From NCBI RefSeq assembly GCF_910592395.1, contig NC_088311.1, positions 5,210,501 through 5,274,500 of the forward strand: a stretch of 64,000 nt of DNA. The letters are read 5' to 3'. Numbering within the stretch: the stretch's first letter is position 1; the number at the start of each line of letters is the position of its first letter. This stretch comes from Lineus longissimus (taxonomy: Eukaryota > Nemertea > Pilidiophora > Heteronemertea > Lineidae). The notes under the pieces are model-generated. The model was not told where the DNA came from. It saw only the letters and a list, made by a program, of their open reading frames with translations, and searched no databases. A program made the position numbers and the translations under genes. Positions 45,983 through 57,900 of the stretch are shown piece by piece.

Positions 45983-48375
45983 ATGTGCAAGGCGTCAAAT
46001 TTTGTATCGTTTTGCAGACTGCTGGAGAACATTGTAGAATGGCAGAAGCAAGACCACCGCCAGATGACCCAGTAAGGCAAGTAAATGTAAATGCATCAGC
46101 AATAGATCTAATTAATGAAATCCCTATGCGCATGAACATTGAAAACCTTTCCTTTTCTACAGGTCATCTGAAAGAGGCAGTGCTGGGATCCAAAACAATC
46201 CACCCCTTTTCAATAGAGATCTCCTGGACGGACAGTAATCTCAGACAGCCACACAGGTTTAGCCACAGTATTGCCCATATGTGGCCACCTCTGGCAAAAT
46301 AATTGGGCCTGGTGTGGCACACTACAACTCGCCCAGATCTGGCGTAGTCCGAGCCCGACATGGCCCACATCAACAAATGAACACTTGTACCGATTTGGCA
46401 CCTGGTATGGATATGGCATCCCCCCCCCCACACGTGGTTCAAAATCTCCCGTTTATGATAAAGTGGTAGTTTGGAGCTCTTGTCCCGCTTTAGATTCTAT
46501 CAGCGTATTTCAACTTCATCAGACATCCTTCCACAATAGGTTCAAATCCTTAATAATTAGCTGCTACCTTCTTCTTGTAGGCATCCAGCTTCACCTGAGG
46601 ATGAAAACCAAAGTTTAAGAGATGACGCTATTGCAAAGTTTACTAAACTGCAAGAGTTTCCATCGTAAGTCAAAAATCATTTATTCATATTTAAAAACAA
46701 AGTACGCTTTCCAATCCTGAATAGTGTTTTGAAATTAGTCGTTCGATTTGTTCATATCCCCGAGGCTCAAAATGTTCTTGAAAGTGATAGGTTTTCAATA
46801 GGCAACTTACTGCTACATTTTCAAAATATAGGTCAATGTGACCTACAATTTAGGTGCAAATAGGTCAAGTTATGAAATTCCATGTCGTCCATGACCATTT
46901 CATTTAGATATCTACAATCCTCTGAAATACGGCTTCAGTCGACATTTGTGTTTTTGTTTGCAGTGGACATGCCAACGTTTTTCTTGAATACTGTAAATCC
47001 AAAAATATTTGTGTCTTTTATTTTTGCGGCTTTGCACTGACAGATAATCACAAAAATATATGGCCGCAAAAAAGAAAACCTTATTGAAATTACTGTCAAA
47101 TGCTCAATTTTTTCAAACTGTGAAATAAAATGGCAACGAATATTTCTGGGTTTACAATAATTCATTTACTGCATCACATATCTAATTGTTTCAGGTTCGC
47201 AAAACAGGATGATACTGGATGTATGGGAGGATTACTGTCAGCTGCTCTACGCCTGCTCAATGCAAGTGGTGTGAACGACGAGCACATCAACGACATCATT
47301 GCTGGTATAGGTAAGTTTACCTCCACGGTAATGGTTGAAATTTTCACACCATGCTTCAAAGGGAATAAATTGAACGAATTCCTCAGAACCACACTCATTC
47401 TATTTATCACATGTTAATGGGAGCTTCTGAAATGTCATGAAAAATCGGTGTATCTACCACTTGCAAGATTTTAGTATTTATTCCACTTCACAAGTTGCTG
47501 GTATAACTGACATATCGTTGCAAGGTCCATGTTGGTATGTACCGACAATGAAAGAGCAAACCTCACCTTGTTCTTAAAATGAAGTCTTCATTAGTTGTTC
47601 TTTTCTTTCAGTAATAGGAGGGTATGTGTTTAAGGGCTTTGATTATCTGCACAAACTCTGTGCAGTTGGGAAGTTTGCTCCATTTAAAGATAAATTTGAT
47701 TTTGTCAAAATATGGCTCAAAAGATTGGAGCAAATGGAGAAGAAGATTACTGGTAGATTTGAGGAACTTGAAAAGCACTTGACAGCAGTTTCGAAGAAAG
47801 GAGAAGACAAATTTAGTAGCCCAGACTGGAAACAGTACCGGATTGAACTAAAATTTATAGAGGATGACTTGAAAGAGTTTGTTCAGATTCTTGATAGAAT
47901 TAGGGATACACCAGGGTTAAATAGCTTCTGGGTTCATTTTGATAAGAACGATGAAAAATACATCAAAGAGTGCATATGCTCTAAGAAAGCCCGGTGGAAG
48001 CTTTTTCGTTGTTCTTCTTATGTGGTGTGGGGCGTATTTGGCCTTGGTGCACTAATAGTGCTGCAACCGAGTAAAATCATGATCGCTGCTGGTGTTGCAG
48101 TATTGGGTACGTTAGGCCTTGGAGTATGGAACCTTGAGGGGTATTATTCAGACATTGATATTGAACCAATTTTAAAGAATCTACATGAAACAATGAGATA
48201 CTTTGAAGGGAAGAAAGAAGATTTTAAGTTAAACCAGATGAATAAGAATGCAACGGTGATGATGGAATCCCTGGGACGCTTCATGACATCTATGGAACAT
48301 CCTATGGACCCCAGATTCCAACCAAATATACCAGAAGAGGTGGATAATGACGATGAAGAAGGATTTGGACTTTGA
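45983..48375 (+). CDS. orphan 350-residue protein with helical region and TM hairpin
   Basis: I do not recognise this gene. Four exons, 45983-46071, 46581-46664, 47195-47310 and 47612-48375, join in phase (1,053 nt including the stop). The first donor is GTAAGG; the exon reads MCKASNFVSFC then a Trp/Gln-rich helix (LLENIVEWQKQDHRQMTQ). Residues 31-95 are polar with DDAIAKFTKLQEF and MGGLLSAALRLLNASG. From residue 97 come a hydrophobic turn (IGGYVF), a basic amphipathic segment, a probable coiled coil at about 126-158 (WLKRLEQMEKKITGRFEELE), another helix at 170-193, and a Cys/Lys cluster at 216-231. Two adjacent hydrophobic helices follow at about 233-248 and 252-268, separated only by PSK. 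A helical tail ends in an acidic EEVDNDDEEGFGL. The hairpin after long helices suggests a membrane-associated protein; function unknown. The exon could instead begin at an internal acceptor (AG at 46016-46017), in which case a further 5' exon exists upstream. Confidence 0.68.
46255..46425. repeat. TGGCCCA/ATCTGGC micro-repeat in intron 1 of the orphan gene
   Basis: Recurring near-palindromic words such as TGGCCACCTCTGGC, GGGCCTGGTGTGGC, GCCCAGATCTGGC and TGGCCCACATC, spaced about 20-35 bp apart, followed by a 10-base C-run at 46420-46429. Confidence 0.5.
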
Positions 48376-48398
48376 TTACACAGCTACATTTACAGCTA

Positions 48399-48430
48399 TT
48401 TCACTGCCTGAGTTATCAATGTCCACCTTC
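48399..48430 (+). repeat. 31-bp dispersed direct repeat, copy 1
   Basis: TTTCACTGCCTGAGTTATCA and the following bases to CCACCTT recur with two mismatches at 51266-51296 in the same orientation. Together they bracket the LINE remnants. Confidence 0.6.
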
Positions 48431-48456
48431 TTCACCAATCATTACCGGTATCAGAT

Positions 48457-49020
48457 ATGTACAAGCGTAAAAATTCACTCATGTCCCAATTCCAATGTGC
48501 CACCACAGATGTAAGATACTCTCTTTTCAAGAGTTCTTGTATGTCTCTCTACGGCAGCCCAAAGCTGGATTTGGCTAACCCCCAAATACAGCGTGTTTAC
48601 ACTGCCAGGAGGAAATGCGTTCATATAGTTATGGGCATTTCACCCAGAACCCACAACAACCATTTTTCCGCAATTATTAATGATTATGACATCACGATTA
48701 CTCTTGAAAGGCGTCTTATCAACTTTGTCCATAACTCCAATGTATCTTCAAATGTGTATTTCTGAAATTATGCACCCAGATGGTACTTGCGGGCAGTGGA
48801 TCGTCTGTGGGCAGATCCCTGACTTTTATCTGTGCAAGCCATCTAATATCTAGAAGAGATCTGGTTAGAAGGACATTTTTACGATGTATTGTGCCGTCGT
48901 CAAACTTGGCCGTTCAGATTCAGTTGCTCCACATGAGAGATTCGGGTGGTGGATTCCTAGCAATCGAGGAGATAAATGAGATTGGAATATCTATGTACAT
49001 CTTAGGTGATTTCCTTGGTT
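48457..49020 (+). mobile_element. decayed non-LTR retrotransposon (RT C-terminal domain)
   Basis: Translation gives SCMSLYGSPKLDLANP, then YTARRKCVHIVMGISPRTHN and, in shifted frames, SSVGRSLTFIC and AVQIQLLHMRDSGGG. This is the usual C-terminal region of CR1/L2-type reverse transcriptase polyproteins (a W/Y-R-K-C.R...(L/I)..RTH block followed by an (I)R(E)LL..RDG segment). There are frameshifts, and no intact RT or endonuclease is present. An AATAAA at 49213-49218 may serve the upstream gene's mRNA. Confidence 0.7.
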
Positions 49021-49324
49021 GATGAGAGTCTACTGCGAGAGTGCCTCATGTGGAATGTGCTAAAATTCATATCTTTTCATTAATTTACCTGTTCATAGCT
49101 AGCTAGAAATTTGAATTTATTGTAAATAGTTGTGGCTCTATAATTTTTGTCAACGCACTGCGTTTTCACTGTGCACTTTGTGTATTAGCATGTATTTATT
49201 ATACTTTGTACGAATAAACATACATATACGTATTGTTTTGTTTCAGGCCCAGTGAGATGAATTTTACTAACTGATATCTCCGAGCTCTATTTTATGTATT
49301 AAAACTGTATTTGGCCCTGATAGG

Positions 49325-49450
49325 GATTCTTTTGAAATCAGCCATTTCCGTAAGTCTTTAATGAGAGGACATTGGAATAAAAAGTGAAATTCATTGCCAA
49401 GCTCGTCATTATTACATTTTTGACACTTTTGATCATTGGTGGCTGCAACA
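49325..49450 (-). mobile_element. non-LTR retrotransposon fragment, zinc-knuckle tail
   Basis: The minus strand reads CQKCNNDELGNEFHFLFQCP followed by LIKDLRKW, the C-x2-C-x9-H-x5-C terminal motif common to CR1-like elements. It is opposite in orientation to the fragment at 48457-49020, so at least two insertions or an inversion are needed. Confidence 0.65.
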
Positions 49451-51265
49451 ATTGAATAAGTATCCGACGGTAGCTTGCTATTTGATGTTATCTTTTAAAA
49501 GCCCCCTCTTGTCAGAATTTGGTACTGAGTGCTAGTGCTGTATAGTATTGCTTCTACATTCATATATACATCTATTATTAATTCTTGATTTTATTTATAC
49601 TTTTGACCATGTCTTGTATCACGATCTGTGCGCTTGATAATAAACACCTTATATCTAAACCTTTCTTAGTCTTGCATTGGTTGACAAAATGTGCTTACCC
49701 AGGGGACGTGAAAGGTAAAAGGGGATCATTAGAGAAGATCAGACAATGGTGTCTTGAAGCGCCCGTTTATTTTCTTCTCAAATATGGTTGGCATTGTTCC
49801 ATGGCAGATCCTATCCCAGCATACAGCGGCACAGACAAACCAAGCAATGTTTAAACCAGCACCTCTCCATAAACAGGGTGACTCATAATAAAATCCCTCC
49901 CAGCCGACACTGGAAGAAAATGTCTCCGATTTCAAAGTTTTGCACCCCCTTTTTCACCGACCGCAACATGGCTATAACAGTTACTACGTATATAGTCAGT
50001 GCACTGGATTACAACTACCTTTTTGTGGACTGAAGAAATTGGGAAAAACCATTCAATCAGAAAACACCAGGCACCAACTTAAGAATCATCAGAATTGCCA
50101 GGTAAACAAGTACTCAGTAGACACTTCCGTTAAACATAGTAAAAAGACGGTTGGAAAGACGAACTCAACTAAACCATCAAGTCAAAGGTGAACATTCTAT
50201 CATTGAGTGTGAAGTCGGTCCTCTAGATTATAAAGCTTAGGAGATGGCAGACCCGAATCCAAAAGGTGAGAGTCATCCTCGAGGGTCATATGAACCAAAT
50301 TACAGTGATCATTTTATAGCTTGCCCCAGCCAGGAAAGTTTTATCCGGTTATTGTTTGCATCTTTACCTACCGGTGCTCCTAATCCAAAACTAAATTTCA
50401 CACAACAAGAAAATACCAAAGAAATGTGGTTTTACAACAATTTTGTCACAACTTTTAATATTTTCTTATAAAAGTAGCACTAATACATTAACTGAAGACA
50501 GAAGTGGCAATCATCTTCTACTGTCCGTCTTACCTAATCTGCATTCTCTCAATATATTTGATTTATCTCTTTCCAGATGAACACCTCTAGTGGTGAAATA
50601 GTGAGCTTCACCAACTTACAGGCAAAGCCATTGTGGATTACTACGGCATGTCATATTTTTCATGGCAAGACATACTCAACAGAATGTCATACTAACCTAA
50701 TAAGTCAGCAAAGATGAGCAATTCCACTGCTGGAAATGCTTCTCTGGGAAGAGGCAAATTGGCTGATATTACAAATAGCTGCTCACACAACAGTTTTATG
50801 AATTTAGATGTACCAACATCCTACTGATATCATAAGGGCCCGATGCGATAACGTAATTCACAGTTAGTACGATGCTAATAGCTGTATTCAGACAGTCATT
50901 TTGCACAAGCATAGCCATCTCAAATTACCTTGTCAAATGAGAGACAATGACAATTTCAGCCTATTCTTGGCGATCTTAAATCCAGTTTTTTGGGACATAC
51001 TTAGAATAATAAACTAACTCCAACATGCATGGCAGTACTCTAAAACAGTGGTTTGCTACACAAGTGTAATTACAAATACTATGTTCAACCACAGCCCCTA
51101 AAAAACCACTTCGCATAACCTTGCATTATCATTTGCATATTCACATAACATGTACTTGATTTCTCCTTTAATACAAAGATAAAATGTTGAAACTAAAGAT
51201 TCTATCAGTACTACATCAAGTTTCACAAGTATACAGGGCGCCCCAGAGAGAATGAGGGATCAAAT
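49451..51265. other. transposon-rich intergenic stretch
   Basis: No intact gene. At about 50190 the plus strand reads NILSLSVKSVL, like the first beta-strand of an APE-type LINE endonuclease (NILSLNVRSL), but it stops at once. A 75-codon frame at 50244-50471 has no recognisable family. The rest is AT-rich with no feature seen. Confidence 0.35.
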
Positions 51266-51300
51266 TTTCACTGCCTGAATTAACAATGTCCACCTTTCCC
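51225..51300 (+). repeat. 31-bp direct repeat copy 2 beside a TACAGGGCGCCCCAG motif
   Basis: A TACAGGGCGCCCCAGAGAGAATGAGGG-like stretch (described, not assigned) resembles the TACAGGGTG.CCCAGAAA ends seen in invertebrate DNA-transposon families. It directly precedes the second copy of the 31-bp repeat at 51266-51296. Confidence 0.4.
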
Positions 51301-51388
51301 CACAAATAAAATTCCATAACAGCATTCTAATTGGAACAACCTGTAGAGCTTAACTTCATCTATTGTTACAATTCTACAATAAATTACA

Positions 51389-51996
51389 TTTATTTGTTCG
51401 TGAAAAAGTGATCATACAGCACATAAGTAGTGATAAAACTCTGTGATAAATGGAACATTTAATCAAGAGGGAAACGTTTAATTTCATAGGATCATACATA
51501 GCCTCTTTTTGCCAGCATGTAATTTGGCCAATACTGCATGTTTGTACCAACACAGGCCATTGGCAATACCCAAGGCAAATCACTTATCATTTGCTTGGAA
51601 GCAGATGATTCAATCACTTCTTCGTTCCTCCACCTTCAGACATCACCATCACTCTCTAAGCGCTGAAAATAATCGGCCAGCCACAGTTGCGTGCGTACTA
51701 TTACCAACTGACGCGATTTACAGTTGGATGCTGAAAAGTATGCCGTCATTCTTTTATAGCTACAACTGCAGTACCAAAAATTGATGAGTCATAGATGAGG
51801 GAGTGAATAGAACCTAACTTTGCTAACTTCTGCTTCTCAAACTATGGCTGGAAATGTATGGCAAAAATAACTGCACTGTGACAGCAGATACATCAGTTTA
51901 TAAATCTTTCTCAATTATTCATTTTGACACAGCAATTTGAATGAGAGATCAACAACAGTTCATAGCCGCAAATCTAACAAGTTTAATTGAGAGACT
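51389..51996 (-). other. ACSS2 3' UTR with polyadenylation signal
   Basis: Downstream of the ACSS2 stop on the minus strand; a TTTATT (AATAAA on the minus strand) at 51389-51394 is a plausible end. No other feature is seen. Confidence 0.45.
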
Positions 51997-54900
51997 CTAA
52001 GAATGATGAAGATCTTCCGGTATAACTGGTGCGTTATCTGGTCGTAATTTGAACAAGACACCAACAACAGTCTCATCTGCCATTGTTGTCACGTCACCGA
52101 GACCGTGCTGCCCCCTAGCAACTTTCCTGAGAACACGCCGCATGATTTTTCCGGATCTCGTTTTTGGCAGACCAGGCGCTTCCTGGATGTAATCAGGTGA
52201 GGCAAATGGGCCAATCTTTGTTCGCACTGAAATCAAGTAATGATAACTATAATTTGCAGACCACTGATTGTGTTGGTATGTATGTCAACTGAAAATCTAC
52301 CGTGTAATTTGCAAATAGCTTGTCAGACAATGAACATCAGTTCTTTCAAAGTCAAATCTCTTCAGGCTATCAAAAAATTACCGTTACCCTAATCTTGGTT
52401 TAAAGCAGGGTAGGTAGGTAAACATTTCCTTTTTCTAAACACTTAAAAGATCAATAAAAGCAGTCTCCATCGATCTCTACCCCAGTCTTCCCATCAATGC
52501 AACATTTCACAACCAAATCTTTACAGCCGATTCGAAAAACTTGCGCACAAATGAAGACGCATTCTTACCTTTCTCCTTCAGTTCGGTTTTCAATTTGTCA
52601 TTGAAGGTGAATCCCTAGAAAGAAGAAAATTGAGTCATTGCAACCATCTATATCGCTATCAGTGACATTGTGCAACTCAATCTGGCCCACCTGGCTCCCG
52701 CCTATATTCTCCCTTTTAAGTTTAAAGACATTTTAGTTCTCACCCTATGTACCAGTCAAAAATGAAATAAATAGTTCGGTGTCTTACCTCCCTCAGGGTA
52801 ACAAAACAATATGTCGTCTCTCCTTTCACCTCATGTGGACACGATACAACAGCAGACTCCGACACTGCCTCATGGGTGATGAGGGCTGACTCAATCTGAG
52901 CTGTACTCAACAGGTGACCTGAGCAGTTCAACATGTCATCAATACGACCGGTTATCCAAATGTAGCCATCGGAGTCAATCTTAGCTCCTGGAGAGAAAGA
53001 GAATATTGAATCATATTTCAATGTTAAGTTTTTAAGGTGCTTAAGAATAGGTATTCTAATACTTAACTGTTGATATTGGTTGTCTCACTGAGGACTGCTT
53101 GGTTGGAGCTATGATTTTGCTCTTAGTCTTAACCTCGATGATGCGTGTCGATTATAGCCTTCATGATAGCGCCACCCCTCATGACATTCAGTGAGACAAC
53201 CAACCTCAATTCATTAAACCAAGACGTGCACTGTCAAGAGATTGCCCTGTGAGTGCAGAGGTAAATGGGACCAAAAATACTTACTGTCTCCAGTGCAGTA
53301 ATGTCCTGGGAACTTCCTAAAATAGGTACTCTCATATCTCTCATGGTTGCCATAGACTGTCCTCATGACACCTGGCCAGGGCTGGCAGAACACCTGGAAA
53401 CCGAGGATCCAATTTTAGCCATGTGAACAAGAAGGTGCATGAAAACTGACAGTCAAGTGCAAATAGCTCCCTGATAAGCTGACACCTCTGGATTCAGAAG
53501 CAGTTAAACACGACACGTCAAAAACAAACTCGGAATAAACCCATATAAACTCAGATGAGTGACAAAGTTATGATTTGAATAAAGATTTTTCATTTGATTT
53601 TTGTTCGTTTTATTTGTATGGCACAAGTAAAGGGACCTAAGTTGGATCTGCAGATCTTCACCTCAAAGTGAACAAGGTAGGTAAAGAAGATGAAAATCTG
53701 GCTCAATACTCACTAGATAGCCCTCTTCATCAGTGACACACTCGGTACCGTCTTCATGTAAGATTTTCGGAACAATGCCGAAGAAAGGAAAGGTCTGAAA
53801 GAAAACAGTGAAAGGTTGCTTGAAAAATTTATCTTAGGACAAAATGGGTCTATTTCGACTATCAAATCCAAAAGAAATCAAGCCAAATATGTATTTATGG
53901 ACAAGAGAGAAGGTGAAAGATAGAATGCTTACCGCAGAACCAGGTTTTTCAGGTGTACATCCAGGCAATGGCGTTAACGTATGTCCACCCTGCAATAAAT
54001 AAATGCAATATCTATATCAGTGACTAGTATTGGTTGAAACCCTTCATACAGGAATAAAACTTGTTGACTGATGAGACAGACGTTAACCAGCACCAAGACA
54101 CTTTGAAATGACCTCCATATCTTGAAACAAACTTGAATTGAAAATAATCCGAGAATGGTCACTTGAACGGTTGGCAAATCTGGTCTCAAGCTCTGGATCT
54201 GGCTGTTAGCTTTGATATGTCTATTCTAAACCTGGGCGAAATCTCAAAGGGGGATTGAGTATGTACTGATGTTAATGGACAAAGACAAGGACAAGGATGA
54301 CAAATGACTATTGATACATAAAGTAAGACCTACCGTTTCAGTTTGCCAGTACGTATCTGATATAGAACAGTTGCCATTTCCTATTACATTATAATAAAAC
54401 AGCCATGCCTCGGGATTGATTGGTTCACCAACAGTGCCAAGCACTTTCAGAGAGTCACGGCTATATCTAGAAAGAAATTTTCAAGATTTTTACAACATGT
54501 TTTAACTAAAAATATAAAGAATTGGACAGACAGCCAGTGGTCAAGAGATCCCTGGTTCAATCTCCATTCGACATGAAACTCTAGGCAGGTCTCATTGTCA
54601 AACTTGCCTTACTCCATCCAGTTTTATAAATGAGTACCAGTCTGAAACGCTCATTGGTTTTCAGGTCAGACACCCAAACAAGTGCACATCCAACTTCTTT
54701 AGTTTTGCTGACTTAAAGTATATTACCTACTTTTTCACATATTCCTCTCCATACTTCATGAGAGCCCGAATGGCAGTTGGCGCTGTATAAAACTTAGACA
54801 CTTTGTACTTGTCTATAATTTCCCATAATCGTCCAGCATCTGGATAAAATGGTACTCCCTCAAACTGAAAGTAAAATGTTGTAAAGATGTCATTCATGAC

Positions 54901-57900
54901 CATCAGCATGAATATCATCAGCCTACTTGAACAAGTTGAAAAGGCCACTCATCTACAAATGAGTCATTCAAGCCACTGGCAATTTGAAATGGTGACTTGC
55001 CAAAGGTCACAAGCCTTGTTCCTGTGACTGGCATTGAACTCACAATGTTTAGATTATGTGTCCAATATTCATGTGTCCACTGGGAGGAGAGGCACGTTAG
55101 CATAGTGGTTGCACTGCAGGACTTCAGACCATAATATCATGGGTCCAATACCTGACAAGCCATTTAGTTCTTTGTGACAGACGATTCTACTGATCTTATC
55201 AGAATGTTTTTTAAATGGTTCCAGCCACAAAAGAGACCCCAACTTACCATTACACTAGTGGCCCCATTCAACATTGGTCCATAGGTTACATAGGAATGCC
55301 CAGTAATCCATCCTATATCGGCCGTACAGAAGTAGACATCATTGGGTTGATAATCAAAGACATATTTCATTGTTGTTGCTGCATAGAGCATGTACCCTGC
55401 AGTCGTATGGAGAACACCCTTAGGAATGCCCGTCGAACCGCTGCAAATATAAAGAAATAACATTAAGGTAGGTGTCCTTTTTTGCATTATTTCATCGACG
55501 TCCAGTTTGATAAGCATCTGTTTTGAAATTCATGTTTAATTGTATCTTCAAATGCCAGCTAGGGCCAAGCAAGTTGAATCTTGACAAAATAATGTTATCC
55601 CTTTGATAAAAGGGCAACATGTCACTCACTCTGGAGGAAAAAACAACATTCCAATGTCAACAGCATGGTTCAGTTTGCTGTGCATCAATACTCCTAATGG
55701 CTGCAGTCTGCTGCAGCATTTAGTAGAGGGCTCTTTACTCTTTGAGGTAATTGAACAGACACGGCAGCAGATTAGCACCTACCTGGTGTATAACATAAAT
55801 AGTGGGTCCTCAGCATCCATCCACTCGGGCTCGCATGTCTCCTTGGCCTCTGCCATCACATCGTGCCACCAGACGTCACGTCCTGCCTCCCAATCAATCT
55901 TAAATAGACCAAACAGTTATGAAGGACTTTACCAAGACCCAAAATTGAACATGAGAACATTCAAGGGTTTTTATTCATCTGGCACACCTGCTAGCTCACA
56001 ACTTGACTCAAATATCCCAGTCCACTAGAAAATAGATCCCTCCAATATGGTAGTGATTTGCCCAAGAGCGTCTCATCAAAATCCACAGACTCATATTTAG
56101 CGGCTCAGTGGTACGACATAACATATGGCTTTTGGACAACCCAACACCAATTGTTGACGTCACATAAGCCAGTGGGGCCAGTCTCTATGAAATGAAATCC
56201 AAAGCAAGGTGCAATGACAGGATTTAGAAACCTAACCATTTATTCCAACCCACTCCAGGTTAACATTGTTCCATGCAAAATAAGACACACTGAGAAAGGA
56301 TGGTGAACAGTCAGTGATTTTAAATGGAAAGAATGGAAAGACAACCAAAGGAGATGTTCTGGGATGAATACATGTGACTGGAATTCTAGAGCAGAAGGCA
56401 CAATTTTATCAAATTTTCAAATTAAAAAGACTAATCCCAGGCAACAATACCATATGTTTTAAAAACATGTTTGGTTGCAGCCTTTAAAATTGTTTTATTG
56501 ACTGTTTGGTGTTGGTTTTAAACATGTAACACCACAGTAATTTGAAAAACAGGTTTCACACACCAACATTCAACTAAAGGTTGGAACCGTTATTTCTTTT
56601 TCACAAATAGAAATCTTTTCATATCAGATTGGAATAACTCAGTGCCATCTTTATTTTTAGAAGCAGACGACTATATTTTATCACTTTGGAGGAGGATGAT
56701 GTTCAATGAAACGTCTGCCACCAAGGAAGGAAATCCAACTAGGTGATATCAAACCACTTTTTTATGTTCTCCATTTTCAACATAGGCTAGAACACTCTGC
56801 AATTGAAGAGGACACACAATTCCATTTTTGACCAAGTTAAAATGGTACTGCAATTCAAGACATTAGTACACACAAGGTTGGGACCGAGCATGTTTTTACC
56901 ATTTGCTACACTATCTGCAATGTAAAGCAAAGATATAATTGTAAGTTTGAAGGAAAGTCCAATAAAGCAAATTTACATTTTCAGAAAGTTTTCTAGCCCA
57001 AGTATGGTCTCACCTAGGACACGGAGCTTAGACTAAGCTGGATCTCGCAAACCGCCTGTAGTATGCACATAATTGTTAAACCCCAAAGCAAATGGCAATG
57101 ATGAACAAATCTCTAAGTAGTAATCCATATTTAAAATCTAACAAAAGGACACATTCATCCCATAATATCAAAATTCTTCATCACTATTGGGACCAGTTAG
57201 GTTTCAGGGAATAGCCTGCTCTGGTGCCAAATATTGTAAAATTCATAGTGAGAATCAGGCATCTGACTCACCTTGAGTGAAAGGCAGGGTCTCTTTGCAG
57301 GCGGGTTGTTTCCATCCCCATTTCCGTCTGCTAACCCCTCGACCGGGGTCAGGTGACGTACTACAATACAGGTAGTTATTGCATTGCCCCTGAAAGTGTT
57401 ACAAAATAGGCTCAGCAAAATCTGTTCAGATTTTTTATACACATTTACCTCCTACATTTTATCTTCAGTTGAACAGAAGGATTCATGGACAAATGGAAAC
57501 TTGAGTGATAAACACGTAATGATTGAGAAGAGACGATTTGACATTTTCAGCAGATGTTTTGGTTACAAAGAGCTTTAAACACGCACACAGAATATAGGTT
57601 TCAAACCTATAAAATCAAAATGAAGTATTTTTCTGCTGAATTTCTTTGTGGAGCAGAGACAAAATTGTCATTTCATCCAAAGTTGCCATCAAAACATATG
57701 ATCTATTTATCCACCCAACAACTAGTTTTTAAGTATTGATGACTGAGCGAGATATACAAACACAGGCCTAGAGCACTATGCTGAATATCAGCCACAAGTT
57801 ACATTAGCCTGTAGGCGAGTGACAGATGTTTTGCAACAGATTTAGCTCCTGGCTTCACGGTTCCTGAGGTTAAATAAGCCTATGCGATAGATAATTCTGG

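Noticed and set aside
46039-46302. Frame of 88 codons starting MAEARPPPDDPVR
   Set aside because: It overlaps exon 1 of the orphan gene in another frame and runs through the GTAAGG donor; the alternative frame from the ATG at 45983 joins the later exons in phase.
50244-50471. 75-codon frame beginning MADPNPKGESHP
   Set aside because: No family recognised, and the same region in another frame hints at a decayed LINE endonuclease; no splice partner found. Kept only as part of the transposon-rich stretch.
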